Shown: piece after piece, positions 52,542 through 63,621 of the stretch
Position numbering within the stretch: position 1 is the first letter of the stretch
Layout of the letters: the number at the start of each line of letters is the position of its first letter
Assembly (NCBI RefSeq): GCF_019635515.1
Contig: NZ_JAHBZI010000002.1
Location: forward strand, 475,664-539,663
Reading direction: 5' to 3'
Source of the DNA: Sphingomonas sp.
GTDB lineage: Bacteria; Pseudomonadota; Alphaproteobacteria; Sphingomonadales; Sphingomonadaceae
Length of the DNA stretch: 64,000 nucleotides
Made by a program: the position numbers and the translations under genes
Notes under the pieces: generated by a model
The model's database searches: none
Seen by the model: only the letters and a program-made list of their open reading frames with translations
What the model was told of the DNA's origin: nothing

Positions 52542-52883
52542 CTAGATAGACGATATTTCGGGGAGCGGCTCGGTCCGCTCCCAATACCAGGCCCAGCACA
52601 ACCCCAGCGCGCTCAAAACCAGCCAGAACGCCACAGCTACGAAGCTCGAGCCAATGCCAAGCAGCAATATTGCAACACCGCCCGAGCCCAGCGCGGCTAT
52701 CAGATAGCTACGCCGGGGGCGCTTCACGCGAGTGGCAACATACATACAGATGGCCATCGCGCCGAGCAGCCACGCCACGCTCAGCCAGGCGGCGATATCG
52801 AAGCCGATGCGAAACACAAAGACGGCAAGGACGCCAAGCCCGGAGAGCCACAAAAGCCAGCGCTTGGGCTTGCTCTCGTTCAC
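52542..52883 (-). CDS. Small integral membrane protein, coupled to hemA
   Basis: 113 aa with about four predicted helices ([80 protein letters not shown]) and a basic start (MNESKPKRW). No family recognised. GTG start at complement 52881-52883 overlaps the hemA stop (GTGA), so the genes are translationally coupled. A link to haem synthesis is a location-based guess. Confidence 0.72.
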   Translation of the reverse strand: MNESKPKRWLLWLSGLGVLAVFVFRIGFDIAAWLSVAWLLGAMAICMYVATRVKRPRRSYLIAALGSGGVAILLLGIGSSFVAVAFWLVLSALGLCWAWYWERTEPLPEISSI

Positions 52884-54124
52884 GCTGCCAGCCGTAGCTC
52901 GAGCCTTCCCCAGATTTCGGTGAGAGCGTTGACGAGATCGCGCATCATGGGTTCGTCATGCGCGGGTCCGGGCGTGAAGCGCAGCCGCTCGGTGCCGCGG
53001 GGCACGGTGGGGTAGTTGATCGGCTGGACGTAGACGCCATATTCGGCGAGCAGCACATCGCTGATCTTCTTGGCCTTGACCGGATCGCCGACCATCAGCG
53101 GGACGATGTGCGTGGTCGAGGCGAGGACGGGGAGACCGGCCTCCGCCATCATCGCCTTGAGCTTGGCGGCGGCGGCGTGCTGGCCGTCGCGCTCGGCGGT
53201 CGAGCCCTTGAGGTGCTTGACCGACGCCAGCGCGCCGGCGACCAGCACCGGCGACAGGCTGGTGGTGAAGATGAAGCCCGGCGCGTAAGAGCGGATCACG
53301 TCGATGATCATCTGGTCGGCGGCGATATAGCCGCCCATCACTCCGAACGCCTTGCCGAGCGTGCCTTCGAGGATGGTGATGCGGTGGGCGACTTCGTCGC
53401 GCTCGGTGATGCCGCCGCCGCGCGGGCCGTACATGCCGACGGCATGGACCTCGTCGCAATAGGTCAGCGCGTTGTACTTGTCGGCGAGGTCGCAGATCCC
53501 GGCGATCGGGGCGATGTCGGCATCCATCGAATAGACGCTCTCGAACGCGATCAGCTTGGGCAGCGCGGGGTCGTCGGCGGCCAGCAGCTCCTCGAGATGG
53601 GCGAGATCGTTGTGGCGGAACACGCGCTTCTCGCAGCCCGAATTGCGGATGCCGGCGATCATCGAGGCGTGGTTCAGCTCGTCCGAATAGACGATGCAGC
53701 CGGGCAGGATTTTGGCCAGCGTCGCCAGCGTCGCTTCGTTCGAGACATAGCCCGAGGTGAACAACAGCGCGTTTTCCTTGCCGTGGAGATCGGCCAGCTC
53801 GCGCTCCAGCTCGATATGGTAATGGGTGTTGCCGCCGATGTTGCGCGTGCCGCCAGAGCCGGCGCCGACGTCGTGCAGCGCCTCCTCCATCGCCGCGATC
53901 ACCTTGGGATGCTGGCCCATCGCCAGATAGTCGTTCGAGCACCACACCGTGATCGGCTTCGGTCCGTTATGCCCCGCGAAACACCGCGCATTGGGAAACA
54001 TCCCCTTGTTACGCAATATGTCGATGAACACACGGTACCGTCCCTCCGCATGCAACCGGTCAATAGCCGATGAGAAGACCCGCGAATAATCGACGGCGGG
54101 CGCGGGGCTGGTTTGGTCACGCAT
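52880..54124 (-). CDS. hemA: 5-aminolevulinate synthase
   Basis: Condenses glycine and succinyl-CoA to 5-aminolevulinate, the alphaproteobacterial C4 route to haem. 414 aa, PLP-dependent. Motifs: [61 protein letters not shown], and the PLP lysine K258 in EGTLGKAFG. Start [17 protein letters not shown] at complement 54122-54124; the frame continues upstream but is not coding. The upstream 256 bp (54125-54380) shows no other gene and probably holds the promoter. It gives glycine from glyA a clear use. Confidence 0.97.
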   Translation of the reverse strand: MRDQTSPAPAVDYSRVFSSAIDRLHAEGRYRVFIDILRNKGMFPNARCFAGHNGPKPITVWCSNDYLAMGQHPKVIAAMEEALHDVGAGSGGTRNIGGNTHYHIELERELADLHGKENALLFTSGYVSNEATLATLAKILPGCIVYSDELNHASMIAGIRNSGCEKRVFRHNDLAHLEELLAADDPALPKLIAFESVYSMDADIAPIAGICDLADKYNALTYCDEVHAVGMYGPRGGGITERDEVAHRITILEGTLGKAFGVMGGYIAADQMIIDVIRSYAPGFIFTTSLSPVLVAGALASVKHLKGSTAERDGQHAAAAKLKAMMAEAGLPVLASTTHIVPLMVGDPVKAKKISDVLLAEYGVYVQPINYPTVPRGTERLRFTPGPAHDEPMMRDLVNALTEIWGRLELRLAA

Positions 54125-54380
54125 GATGTCTTCGCCCCTAAACCGAAATTCCCGGGATTTCCAGCATGCGGGGTGGGACAAATCGTCCAGGTTGCGACGG
54201 AAATGATCGTCTCCGCGCGCAATTTCCGGCGAAAGGGGCGGTTCGCCGCATTGGCTAATCTGGATCAGCCGCGATTGCTGGGGGATCGTGCTATAGCCAT
54301 GGCACTGCGGACGACTCGCTTTCAGGCATGTCCGTAGCCGAGAGACAAATGGAGCTCCCGCTTGTGAACGGAGCAGTGCC

Positions 54381-54551
54381 ATGTCCAGTCGCGACCATGA
54401 ATATTTGACGAGACGCGCGCGGCAGGAGCGCGCCAGCGCCGAGCGCACCCAGGACCAGATCGCCAGGCGCGTCCATTCGGAAATGGCCGACCGCTACGAT
54501 GCGCGGCTGGCCGAGATCGCGCCGCAGCCGGTCGTCCAGGCCGGCTCCTAG
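54381..54551 (+). CDS. 56-aa highly charged small protein
   Basis: Short gene not obvious by length: [24 protein letters not shown] followed by [25 protein letters not shown]. It is helical and rich in R and E. GGAG lies seven bases before ATG 54381, and sphingomonad genomes carry similar small proteins. No function known. It overlaps the murI 3' end by 4 bp, convergent. Confidence 0.6.
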   Translation: MSSRDHEYLTRRARQERASAERTQDQIARRVHSEMADRYDARLAEIAPQPVVQAGS

Positions 54552-55345
54552 AGCGCCTCGATTTCAGTGAGACCGTAGAGCGCGAGTGCGGGTGCGAGGT
54601 TGCGCTCGGCATCGCCGAGTCGCGTGAAAACGGCGCGGCCGGCGGGCCGGTGGGCGGGCCATTGCTGGCCATCGGTCAGGTGCGCGACTCGCCGGGCGAT
54701 GCCAGGCCCGCCATCGACGAAGCGCACCGGGCGCGGCGTGGCAGCGGCGAGTTCGGCCTTCAATAGCGGGAAATGGGTGCAGGCGTTGACGATCACGTCG
54801 AGCCGGTCGCCTTCGGGCTGATCGAACAGACCCGCGAGCACCGCGCGGAGGCGCTCGACGGACGGAGCTTCGCCCGCCAGCGCGCGTTCGGCCAGTTCGA
54901 CTAGTTCTGCCGAGCCGTGGCGCAATACCGTGCAATCCGCGGCGAAGCGTGCGGTGAGATCGTCGACATAAGGCTGGCGGACCGTCGCCTCGGTGCCAAG
55001 GACGCCGATCACCCGCGTTTCGCTCAAACTCGCAGCGGGTTTGATCGCGGGCACGGTGCCGACGATCGGCACGTCGAGTGCGGCGCGAACATGCTGGAGC
55101 GCGATCGTCGAAGCGGTGTTGCAGGCGATGACGATCAGGCGCGGATCGTAGCGCTCCGCGAGCCGCCCGAGCAGCGCCGGCACGCGCGCGGCGATCTCCG
55201 CCTCGCTGCGGGTGCCATAGGGGAACCCTGCCGAATCCGCGACATAGACGATCGGGGCCTGCGGCAGCAGCGCGGCAGTGGGCGCAAGCACCGACAGCCC
55301 GCCGACGCCGGAATCGAAGAATAATAGCGGTCGCGGATCGGCCAT
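54548..55345 (-). CDS. murI: Glutamate racemase
   Basis: Makes D-glutamate for peptidoglycan. 265 aa. Two catalytic cysteines: C75 in IVIACNTAS and C189 in IVNACTHFPLL; also FFDSGVGGLSVL at the N-terminus. ATG at complement 55343-55345 (MADPRPLL) chosen; an ATG 12 bases upstream (MPRAMADP) is the alternative, with poor ribosome-site spacing. Related in function to the PBP at 8831-11128. Confidence 0.95.
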   Translation of the reverse strand: MADPRPLLFFDSGVGGLSVLAPTAALLPQAPIVYVADSAGFPYGTRSEAEIAARVPALLGRLAERYDPRLIVIACNTASTIALQHVRAALDVPIVGTVPAIKPAASLSETRVIGVLGTEATVRQPYVDDLTARFAADCTVLRHGSAELVELAERALAGEAPSVERLRAVLAGLFDQPEGDRLDVIVNACTHFPLLKAELAAATPRPVRFVDGGPGIARRVAHLTDGQQWPAHRPAGRAVFTRLGDAERNLAPALALYGLTEIEAL

Positions 55346-55391
55346 GGCGCGGGGCATGGCTCCGCGCCCGGTGGCCGTCAACCGCGCGGGA

Positions 55392-56054
55392 TCATCGCGA
55401 TCCGGACGGCGGCGTCGGGATGCCGCGCTCCATGATACCCGGACGCAGCTTGGCGATATATTCGGCGCGGCTGACCTTACCGTCACCGTCCGCGTCAAGC
55501 TTGCTGATCCAGAACGAGGCGGGGAGGGTGTCGCCCACCGCGCGCGGCTCGGTATCTTCCGGCGCCTTCACGGCGATCCTGGGTGTGTCGGCGGCGTCGA
55601 GGAACCCCGATTTGTCGCGGTCGGCGCGGTCGAAGCTGGCCTCGAGATAGGCGGTGGCATCTTCGAAACTGACCTTGGGACTGTCCTGGGCGGGTGCGAG
55701 AAGGATCATGGCTGCGGCGATAAGGCTCATCAGTGCGATTCCCGTGATGATTAGGAGGAGGCGCATTCGTGAGCCGGTAGCAGCGCCCGGCGCGAGGCCC
55801 GATTTTTCGGGTACCGGCCGTTCGTACTCGCCTTCCACCACCGCCAGCATCCGCGCCACCTCCAGCGACGAGCCCAAGCCCAATTTCGTTCGCGCCATCT
55901 TCAACCGCTTCTCGATGGCGTGCGGGCTGACGCCAAGGTCGATCGCCATCTCCTTGGCGGTCTGCGGCAGCAGCCGGCGGCGCAGGCATTCCTTTTCGTT
56001 CGCGGTCAGCCGGGCGAGGGCGGCTCGGGTCCGTTCGTCGAGAGTCACTTCCAT
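55392..56054 (-). CDS. LuxR-type HTH / transmembrane / EF-hand protein
   Basis: 220 aa. An N-terminal LuxR-type HTH (about 8-65: LTANEKECLRRRLLPQTAKEMAIDLGVSPHAIEKRLKMARTKLG) is followed by a linker, one membrane helix (about 98-120) and a C-terminal domain with two EF-hand loops: 145-156 (DRDKSGFLDAAD) and a canonical 187-198 (DADGDGKVSRAE). The orientation would put the HTH inside and the EF-hands in the periplasm, so calcium could directly set the state of a membrane-bound regulator. Start at ATG complement 56052-56054; further upstream residues are not typical. Ligand and targets unknown. Confidence 0.85.
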   Translation of the reverse strand: MEVTLDERTRAALARLTANEKECLRRRLLPQTAKEMAIDLGVSPHAIEKRLKMARTKLGLGSSLEVARMLAVVEGEYERPVPEKSGLAPGAATGSRMRLLLIITGIALMSLIAAAMILLAPAQDSPKVSFEDATAYLEASFDRADRDKSGFLDAADTPRIAVKAPEDTEPRAVGDTLPASFWISKLDADGDGKVSRAEYIAKLRPGIMERGIPTPPSGSR

Positions 56055-56176
56055 GGGGTGTTTCCTAGACGCTCGGCGACGGTACCCCAAGCTCGCGCGG
56101 TTGGTACCCAACGCTTGATGCAGCTTGTTGCACGGCGCTGTGCGAGGCCCTAGCTTGGGCACAGGAAGGGGGCAGG

Positions 56177-56788
56177 GTGCAAAGCGAAATCCTTTGGGCG
56201 GCTCCGGCCTCCGCGATCATTCTCGGATATCTGCTCGGCTCGATCCCGTTCGGCGTGTTGCTGACGCGGATGGGCGGCGCCGGTGATCTGCGCGCGATCG
56301 GATCGGGCAATATCGGCGCGACCAACGTGTTGCGCACCGGCCGCAAGGGACTGGCGGCGGCGACCTTGCTGCTCGATCTCGGCAAGGGCGCGGCGGCGGT
56401 CCTGCTCGCCGAACGGCTGTTTCCCGGCACGGCGATGCTCGGCGGCATGGCCGCGTTCCTCGGACATTGTTATCCGGTCTGGCTCAGGTTCAAGGGCGGC
56501 AAGGGCGTCGCGACACTGATGGGGATCGTGCTGGCGCTGCATTGGCCCTCGGGCCCTGTCTACGCTGCGGTCTGGCTTGGGCTGCTCGCGGTGACGCGGA
56601 TCTCGTCGCTGGCGGGAATGACGGCGGCGGTCAGCGCTCCGGTCAGCGCCGCCTATTTCGGGCGGATCGACATCGTCCTGCTGCTGCTGGCGCTGGCGCT
56701 GATCGTGATGTGGAAGCATCGTGACAATATCGACCGCTTGCTGAGCGGGACCGAGCCGAAGATCGGCGGCGGCAAAAAGGATGGCTGA
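56177..56788 (+). CDS. plsY: Glycerol-3-phosphate acyltransferase PlsY
   Basis: Inner-membrane enzyme using acyl-phosphate to acylate glycerol-3-phosphate, the first step of phospholipid synthesis. 203 aa with five helices. PlsY motifs: GYLLGSIPFG, GSGNIGATNVLRTG, FKGGKGVATLMG (phosphate loop) and ISSLAGMTAAVSAP. GTG start at 56177 with AGGAAGGGGG upstream. Its 3' end overlaps the dprA start by 8 bp, so the two are coupled. Confidence 0.95.
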   Translation: MQSEILWAAPASAIILGYLLGSIPFGVLLTRMGGAGDLRAIGSGNIGATNVLRTGRKGLAAATLLLDLGKGAAAVLLAERLFPGTAMLGGMAAFLGHCYPVWLRFKGGKGVATLMGIVLALHWPSGPVYAAVWLGLLAVTRISSLAGMTAAVSAPVSAAYFGRIDIVLLLLALALIVMWKHRDNIDRLLSGTEPKIGGGKKDG

Positions 56789-57859
56789 TCCTCGCGAGGC
56801 GCGGCTGCGATTGCTGCGCTCGGCGAATATCGGCCCCATCACCTACCGGCAATTGATCGCCCGTTTCGGCACCGCCGAGGCGGCGCTGGATGCCTTGCCG
56901 GCGCTGGCGGCGCGGGGCGGCGGACGCGCACCGGTGATCGCCGATGCCGGCGCGGTACGGCGCGAGATCGAGCGCGTCGAGAAACTGGCGCGCGGTACCT
57001 GTTCATCGGCGAGGCGGCGTATCCGGCATTGCTCGCCGAGACCGACAGCGCGCCGCCGGCATTGATCGTGCGGGGGCGAGGCGAATTGCTGGCGCGGAGC
57101 TGCGTGGCGATGGTCGGCGCGCGCAATGCTTCCGCCGCAGCGTGCCGGTTCGCGCGGCAATTGGCGCTGGGCCTGGCCGATGCCGGCGCGACAGTGGTGT
57201 CGGGGCTGGCGCGGGGCATCGACACCGCGGCGCATATCGGATCGATCGACGGGGGCACTGTCGGCGTCATCGCCAGCGGGATCGATATCGGCTTCCCGCC
57301 CGAGAACCGCGAGCTGCAGGAGCGGGTGGCGAACGAAGGACTCCTTGTCGCCGAGCAGCCGCCGGGAATCGAGCCGCTCGCGCGCTTCTTTCCCTCGCGC
57401 AACCGGATCATCGCCGGGCTGTCGCTGGGCACGGTGGTGGTCGAGGCCGCGCCCAAATCGGGCTCGCTGATCACCGCGCGGCTGGCTGCCGAAGCGGGCC
57501 GCGAAGTGATGGCCGTGCCCGGTTCGCCGCTCGATCCGCGCGCGCAGGGCTGCAACCTGCTGATCCGCGAAGGCGCGACCCTGGTGCAGAGCGTGGATGA
57601 TATCCTGGAGGCGATCCGCCCGATCGATGCCCGCGCGGTGCGTGCACCGGTGAGCGGCTGGGACGGTCCTCCGCCCGAGGATGCCAGCGATGGCGACCGG
57701 CGCACGGTGGAGGGGTTGCTCGGGCCGGTGCCGGTTGCGGTCGATGAACTGATCCGCCAGTCGAGCCTCGCGCCGGCGGTGATACAGACCGTGTTACTGG
57801 AGCTGGAGCTGGCCGGCCGGTTGGATCGGCATGCGGGGGGCAAAGCGAGCCTGCGTTAA
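56781..57859 (+). pseudogene. dprA: DprA (DNA processing protein A), broken by a one-base frameshift
   Basis: DprA loads RecA on incoming single-stranded DNA in natural transformation. The N-terminal SAM-like part (MADPREARLRLLRSANIGPITYRQLIARFG) reads in one frame to ERVEKLARG, then becomes CSSARRRIRHCSP and stops at 57063-57065. From 56987 the next frame continues properly as GARYLFIGEAAYPALLAETDSAPPALIVRG, Rossmann GARNASAAACRFAR, SGLARGIDTAAHIG, and the C-terminal winged-helix part to the stop at 57857-57859. CTGGGCG to CTGGCG (one G lost at about 56987) explains it. It could be a true pseudogene or a base-calling error. Overlaps plsY upstream. Confidence 0.88.
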
Positions 57860-59367
57860 CGCCGGTGCGGCACATATTCCACCCGCGCCGACCCCTCCGC
57901 CCAGACCGGCAGATACAGCCCCTGGCCCGCGGCCCTCAACGCGCCCGTCGTCACTGCGCCGATTTCAGCGCGGATCACGAAATCGCCTTCGCGCTTTTCG
58001 ACGATCGCGCGCTGGATCTTGCCGAGCAATTTCTGAAAGTCGTTGGTGAAATTCTGGGTCAACGCCTCGGCGATGCTCCCAGCCAGCGCCGGGCTGTTGG
58101 CGAGCTGGACGAGGATATCTCCGCCGATGCCATCGGTATTCCCGCGCACCTCAAGGTCGGTGAAGCCGACCTGCTGCGAGTTTGGCTGGTTGACCGGCCG
58201 GGCGGATACCCACACCACGCCTTTGGTCTTGGCGGCGCCGCCGGCAGACTTTGCCGCCAGCGTGATACCCATCGCGACGCGTCCGCCGTTCGTGCCATAG
58301 GCGGTGATATGTTCGAACCGCGCCATGACCGGCCCGATGCCGGGCAGGTCGAACGGCCGTTGCGCACGCTTGGTCAGCGCCTTGAGCACGACCGGCTCGA
58401 GCTGCGCATAATCGGCGATCACCGGCAGGAAGAATTTGAGTTGCGCGCCGCTGGTTTCGCGCTTGAGCGGCGGCAGCGGGGCCGGCTTGGGATCCTGCGG
58501 ACGCGGGCCGACAAAGGTCTCGGTCGTGGCCTCCATGCCGAGCTTGAGGCGCAGCTTGCCGCCCGCCAGGCTATACCCACCATAGCTGAGCGTCTGCGGG
58601 GTGATCCGCATCCATACCGGCGGATTTTCGCCGTTGAGCTGGAGTGAGGTGAAGCTTTGCCGCCACGCATCGGCGACCTTGGCGCGAATGTTGAGCTTGG
58701 CGATCTCGCCCGGCAGGCTGCGCTCCAGATCGCGGACGATCGGCTGGAGCTTCTCATCGGCCTTCTCGGTAAAGCCGACCCGCTGGCCGAGGAAGTCGAT
58801 CCCCGGCGGCGTCGTCCAGTCATAGCTCAGCCGCACCGTTGCCGCCGGTGTCCAGTCCTCGCGCAGGTTGAGGCGAACGCGGGCATGCGCCATCGCCGCG
58901 CCGGTCGCGGTCTCGCCCTTCAGCACGCCGCCGACGTTGCGCGCGCTGATGTTCGCGACGATCGGGATATCGGCGATGATCTCCTCACCTTGCCCGCGCA
59001 GGCGGATCGCGCCACGCGTCACCGTGCCGATCACGCTGCAGCCGATATCGGGGGTGACCCTCAGGCGCTTGCTGAACAGCTTCACCCGGCGGGCGGCGAT
59101 GCACTTGTCGAAATGCTTGTCGATCGTCCACAGCGTGCGCGGGATCGCGCGCTCGATGGCCTGCGACAAAGTGGCGATACCGGTCTCGATCGGGACGGCG
59201 ATGAGCGATGCCTGATTGGGCACTTCGATGGGATCGTCAACACGCGGCGGGGGTTGTACCCTGGTGTCGCGCGACCACCAGATGATCGCCGCGACGGCCG
59301 CCGCGATCACCGCCAGCCCAATCGCGATGATCGCGGCGCGGCGTCGCCCGAAGGACCTGGCCGGCAT
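57856..59367 (-). CDS. DUF4403 family protein
   Basis: 503 aa with an N-terminal signal anchor (RRAAIIAIGLAVIAAAVAAIIWW) and a large periplasmic domain of the DUF4403 type: SLIAVPIETGIATLSQAIERAIPRTLW near the start, a strand-rich middle (GQGEEIIADIPIVANISARNVGG, VRLNLREDWTPAATVRLSYDWTTPP) and FTNDFQKLLGKIQRAI near the end. Likely a lipid-binding, SMP/TULIP-like protein of unknown role (family knowledge is weak). Convergent with dprA (4-bp overlap); 151 bp from topA, with a divergent promoter region. Confidence 0.85.
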   Translation of the reverse strand: MPARSFGRRRAAIIAIGLAVIAAAVAAIIWWSRDTRVQPPPRVDDPIEVPNQASLIAVPIETGIATLSQAIERAIPRTLWTIDKHFDKCIAARRVKLFSKRLRVTPDIGCSVIGTVTRGAIRLRGQGEEIIADIPIVANISARNVGGVLKGETATGAAMAHARVRLNLREDWTPAATVRLSYDWTTPPGIDFLGQRVGFTEKADEKLQPIVRDLERSLPGEIAKLNIRAKVADAWRQSFTSLQLNGENPPVWMRITPQTLSYGGYSLAGGKLRLKLGMEATTETFVGPRPQDPKPAPLPPLKRETSGAQLKFFLPVIADYAQLEPVVLKALTKRAQRPFDLPGIGPVMARFEHITAYGTNGGRVAMGITLAAKSAGGAAKTKGVVWVSARPVNQPNSQQVGFTDLEVRGNTDGIGGDILVQLANSPALAGSIAEALTQNFTNDFQKLLGKIQRAIVEKREGDFVIRAEIGAVTTGALRAAGQGLYLPVWAEGSARVEYVPHRR

Positions 59368-59457
59368 TGGTGCTGGTGTCGACAGTGCGAATACCCCTTG
59401 GCGTGGCCGAGATTACGCTTCGTCACCGAAACGGTTCCGGCGGATGTTCGACCCGGC

Positions 59458-59503
59458 TTGACGGCCCCCGAATTCACCCCCCACCTTACGCGTACACGTA
59501 AGG
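59458..59503 (+). promoter_or_regulatory. Promoter region with palindrome ahead of topA
   Basis: TTGACG (59458-59463) is a -35 candidate. At 59484-59503 CCTTACG and CGTAAGG are 7-base inverted arms around CGTACA, just 16 bases before the topA start. It may be an operator or part of a leader hairpin; regulator unknown. Confidence 0.4.
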
Positions 59504-59518
59504 ACTACCAAAAACCCC

Positions 59519-62049
<2,531 letters not shown>

Positions 62050-62053
<4 letters not shown>

Positions 62054-62454
62054 GCGCGGGGCCCGGCACTGGTCTGCGCGTACCGCGCTGGGCGCTCTTC
62101 GGCGTGATGGCGGTGATTGTCACCGCGATCGCGGTGGGTTGGGTCAACAGCGAGCGGCGGCTCGCCGAGGAAGCGGCGCGCTACATGCTGGTCGAGGAGT
62201 TTCGCACCTCCGTCGCCAGCGAGCCGCTGCGCGCCTGTCTCGATGAAATCGGAGCAAATGCACTTGCTCTGCAGGAGCGCTGGGGATCGCCCAAGGGGCT
62301 TCCCCAGACCCAGCGCAAGCGCAACCCCGAGCGCTCGATCCAGATCGATGTGGTCGATCGCGGCAACTACCGGCTGGTGCGCTTCTCGGCTCAGAATGCG
62401 CGGCCGCTATACCCATCCGAACAGGCCGTACTGGATCGGTGCATCGCTGCCTGA
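62050..62454 (+). CDS. Membrane-anchored hypothetical protein
   Basis: 134 aa. One N-terminal helix (PRWALFGVMAVIVTAIAVGW) then a periplasmic region with a cysteine near residue 63 and one near the C-terminus (ACLDE, LDRCIAA), which may pair. GTG start overlaps the topA stop (GTGA). No family recognised. Confidence 0.7.
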
Positions 62455-62468
62455 CCGAACCGCGCCCT

Positions 62469-62496
62469 TAGCCGTGCGCAACATGCGCGACGGCTA
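62469..62496. terminator. Hairpin between convergent genes
   Basis: TAGCCGT pairs with ACGGCTA, with GCGC/GCGC stacked inside, a one-base bulge and a short loop. It overlaps the stop codon of the MAPEG gene. No T-run; tentative. Confidence 0.4.
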
Positions 62497-62886
62497 GAGC
62501 AGACGCAGGATCAGCCAGCCGGCCAGTCCGAGCTGGATCAGCAGGGTCGCCGTCACGCCGAGCGCTCGCGGCAGCGGCGGCGGGCCTTTCGAGGGAATGT
62601 AAAGACCGATCGCGTGAAGCAGCCGCGCGGTAACGAAGGCGACCGCGAAATACATCAGGATCCGGGGATCGGCGCCGCCATATTCGAGCAGGCCGATCAG
62701 GATCAGCGCGATCGGCGCGTTTTCGGCGAGATTGCCATGTGCCCGGCTGGCCGAGGTGAGGCCGGGATCGTCGCCCAGGCCGAACGCGGTGCGCGTCCGG
62801 AAGCGGTTGCGGATCGTGTCGAGCGCGAGAAGCACGAGCAGGATCGCCAGCGCGGCGGCGGTGAAGCCGGTAATCGGCAGGTGCAT
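62494..62886 (-). CDS. MAPEG family membrane protein
   Basis: 130 aa with four predicted helices of the MAPEG (microsomal glutathione S-transferase-like) family: MHLPITGFTAAALAILLVLLALDTIRNR, SRAHGNLAENAPIALILIGLLEYGGAD (the conserved R-x-H-x-N-x-x-E), LMYFAVAFVTARLLHAIGLY, RALGVTATLLIQLGLAGWLIL. Glutathione-dependent function is inferred from family. ATG at 62886 follows GGGGGAG. Confidence 0.9.
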   Translation of the reverse strand: MHLPITGFTAAALAILLVLLALDTIRNRFRTRTAFGLGDDPGLTSASRAHGNLAENAPIALILIGLLEYGGADPRILMYFAVAFVTARLLHAIGLYIPSKGPPPLPRALGVTATLLIQLGLAGWLILRLL

Positions 62887-62969
62887 GGTCGTCTCCCCCA
62901 AAAAATCGGGAGGAGGCTAGTCGCCGGTGACGGCTAAGTCGATCAGGCGGCGCGAGGCGTTGTCTTCGC

Positions 62970-63266
62970 TCAGGCGGCGCGGGCCTGGGTCATGACCAGC
63001 CACGCGCGCGCGGCCTTCTGCGCTTCGATGATCTCGCGCGCGGTCATGTCTTCGCTGATCTCCGCGCGGCAATCCTTGGCGCGCTCGTCGCCGGACATCG
63101 CCGCGAGGTTGAACCACTTATGCGCTTCGATCAGATCGATATCCATGCCCTCGGCGCCGCTCGAATAGACGACGCCCAGATCATAGCATGCATTCGAATC
63201 CCCGCGCGCCGCATCGCGGAGCCGGCTTTCCATCAGAAACTGTGCGCTCTTGAGGCTGTTGCCCAT
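62970..63266 (-). CDS. Small SEL1-like repeat protein
   Basis: 98 aa, no signal peptide. One to two SEL1-like units are visible: ACYDLGVVYSSGAEGMDIDLIEAHKWFNLAAMSGDERAKDCRAEISEDM; the core A-x-x-x-L-G-x-x-Y ... A-x-x-W-x-x-x-A-A pattern fits. Such proteins mediate protein contacts, and the partner is unknown. ATG at complement 63264-63266 follows AGGGGAAG. A longer frame upstream is not supported. Confidence 0.8.
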   Translation of the reverse strand: MGNSLKSAQFLMESRLRDAARGDSNACYDLGVVYSSGAEGMDIDLIEAHKWFNLAAMSGDERAKDCRAEISEDMTAREIIEAQKAARAWLVMTQARAA

Positions 63267-63355
63267 GTCGCTTCCCCTTATCCACCCACCCTCGGGTAGA
63301 TGCAGGGTTTCGCAGCCAATCTGACAACAAATGGTTAACAGCGTTAACCGTGATT

Positions 63356-63621
63356 GGCCTGACCTTCGCCACCGATGACGGCCGTGATCGCCCGGAGACG
63401 GGCGCTGGCAAGAAAGCTCACGCAGCGCGGGCTGGTGGCCCGCGCAAGGGGGCTGACGCAGTCCAGCGTTCGTCTCCGGGCGACCGCGAAGCGGCGGGCG
63501 CATTTTGGCGTTGGGCGGCGTCATTCGTCGGTCCTGACGGCACCACGTCACTCCCTCCTCATTTCTTGCCAACGCCAAAATGCGCTCCGCCCCGACCGCC
63601 ATCGGTGGCGAAGGTCAGGCC
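63356..63621. repeat. 266-bp element with three nested inverted repeats, abutting panC
   Basis: Outer arms 63356-63383 and 63594-63621 match at 26 of 28 bases; a second pair, CCCGGAGACG (63391-63400) and CGTCTCCGGG (63471-63480), is perfect with a near-match extension; a third, 17-base pair 63498-63514 and 63569-63585, is perfect (GCGCATTTTGGCGTTGG). The element fills the gap before panC and its last base adjoins the panC stop. No convincing protein is encoded. The rest of the 355-bp gap, 63267-63355, shows nothing. Confidence 0.75.
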
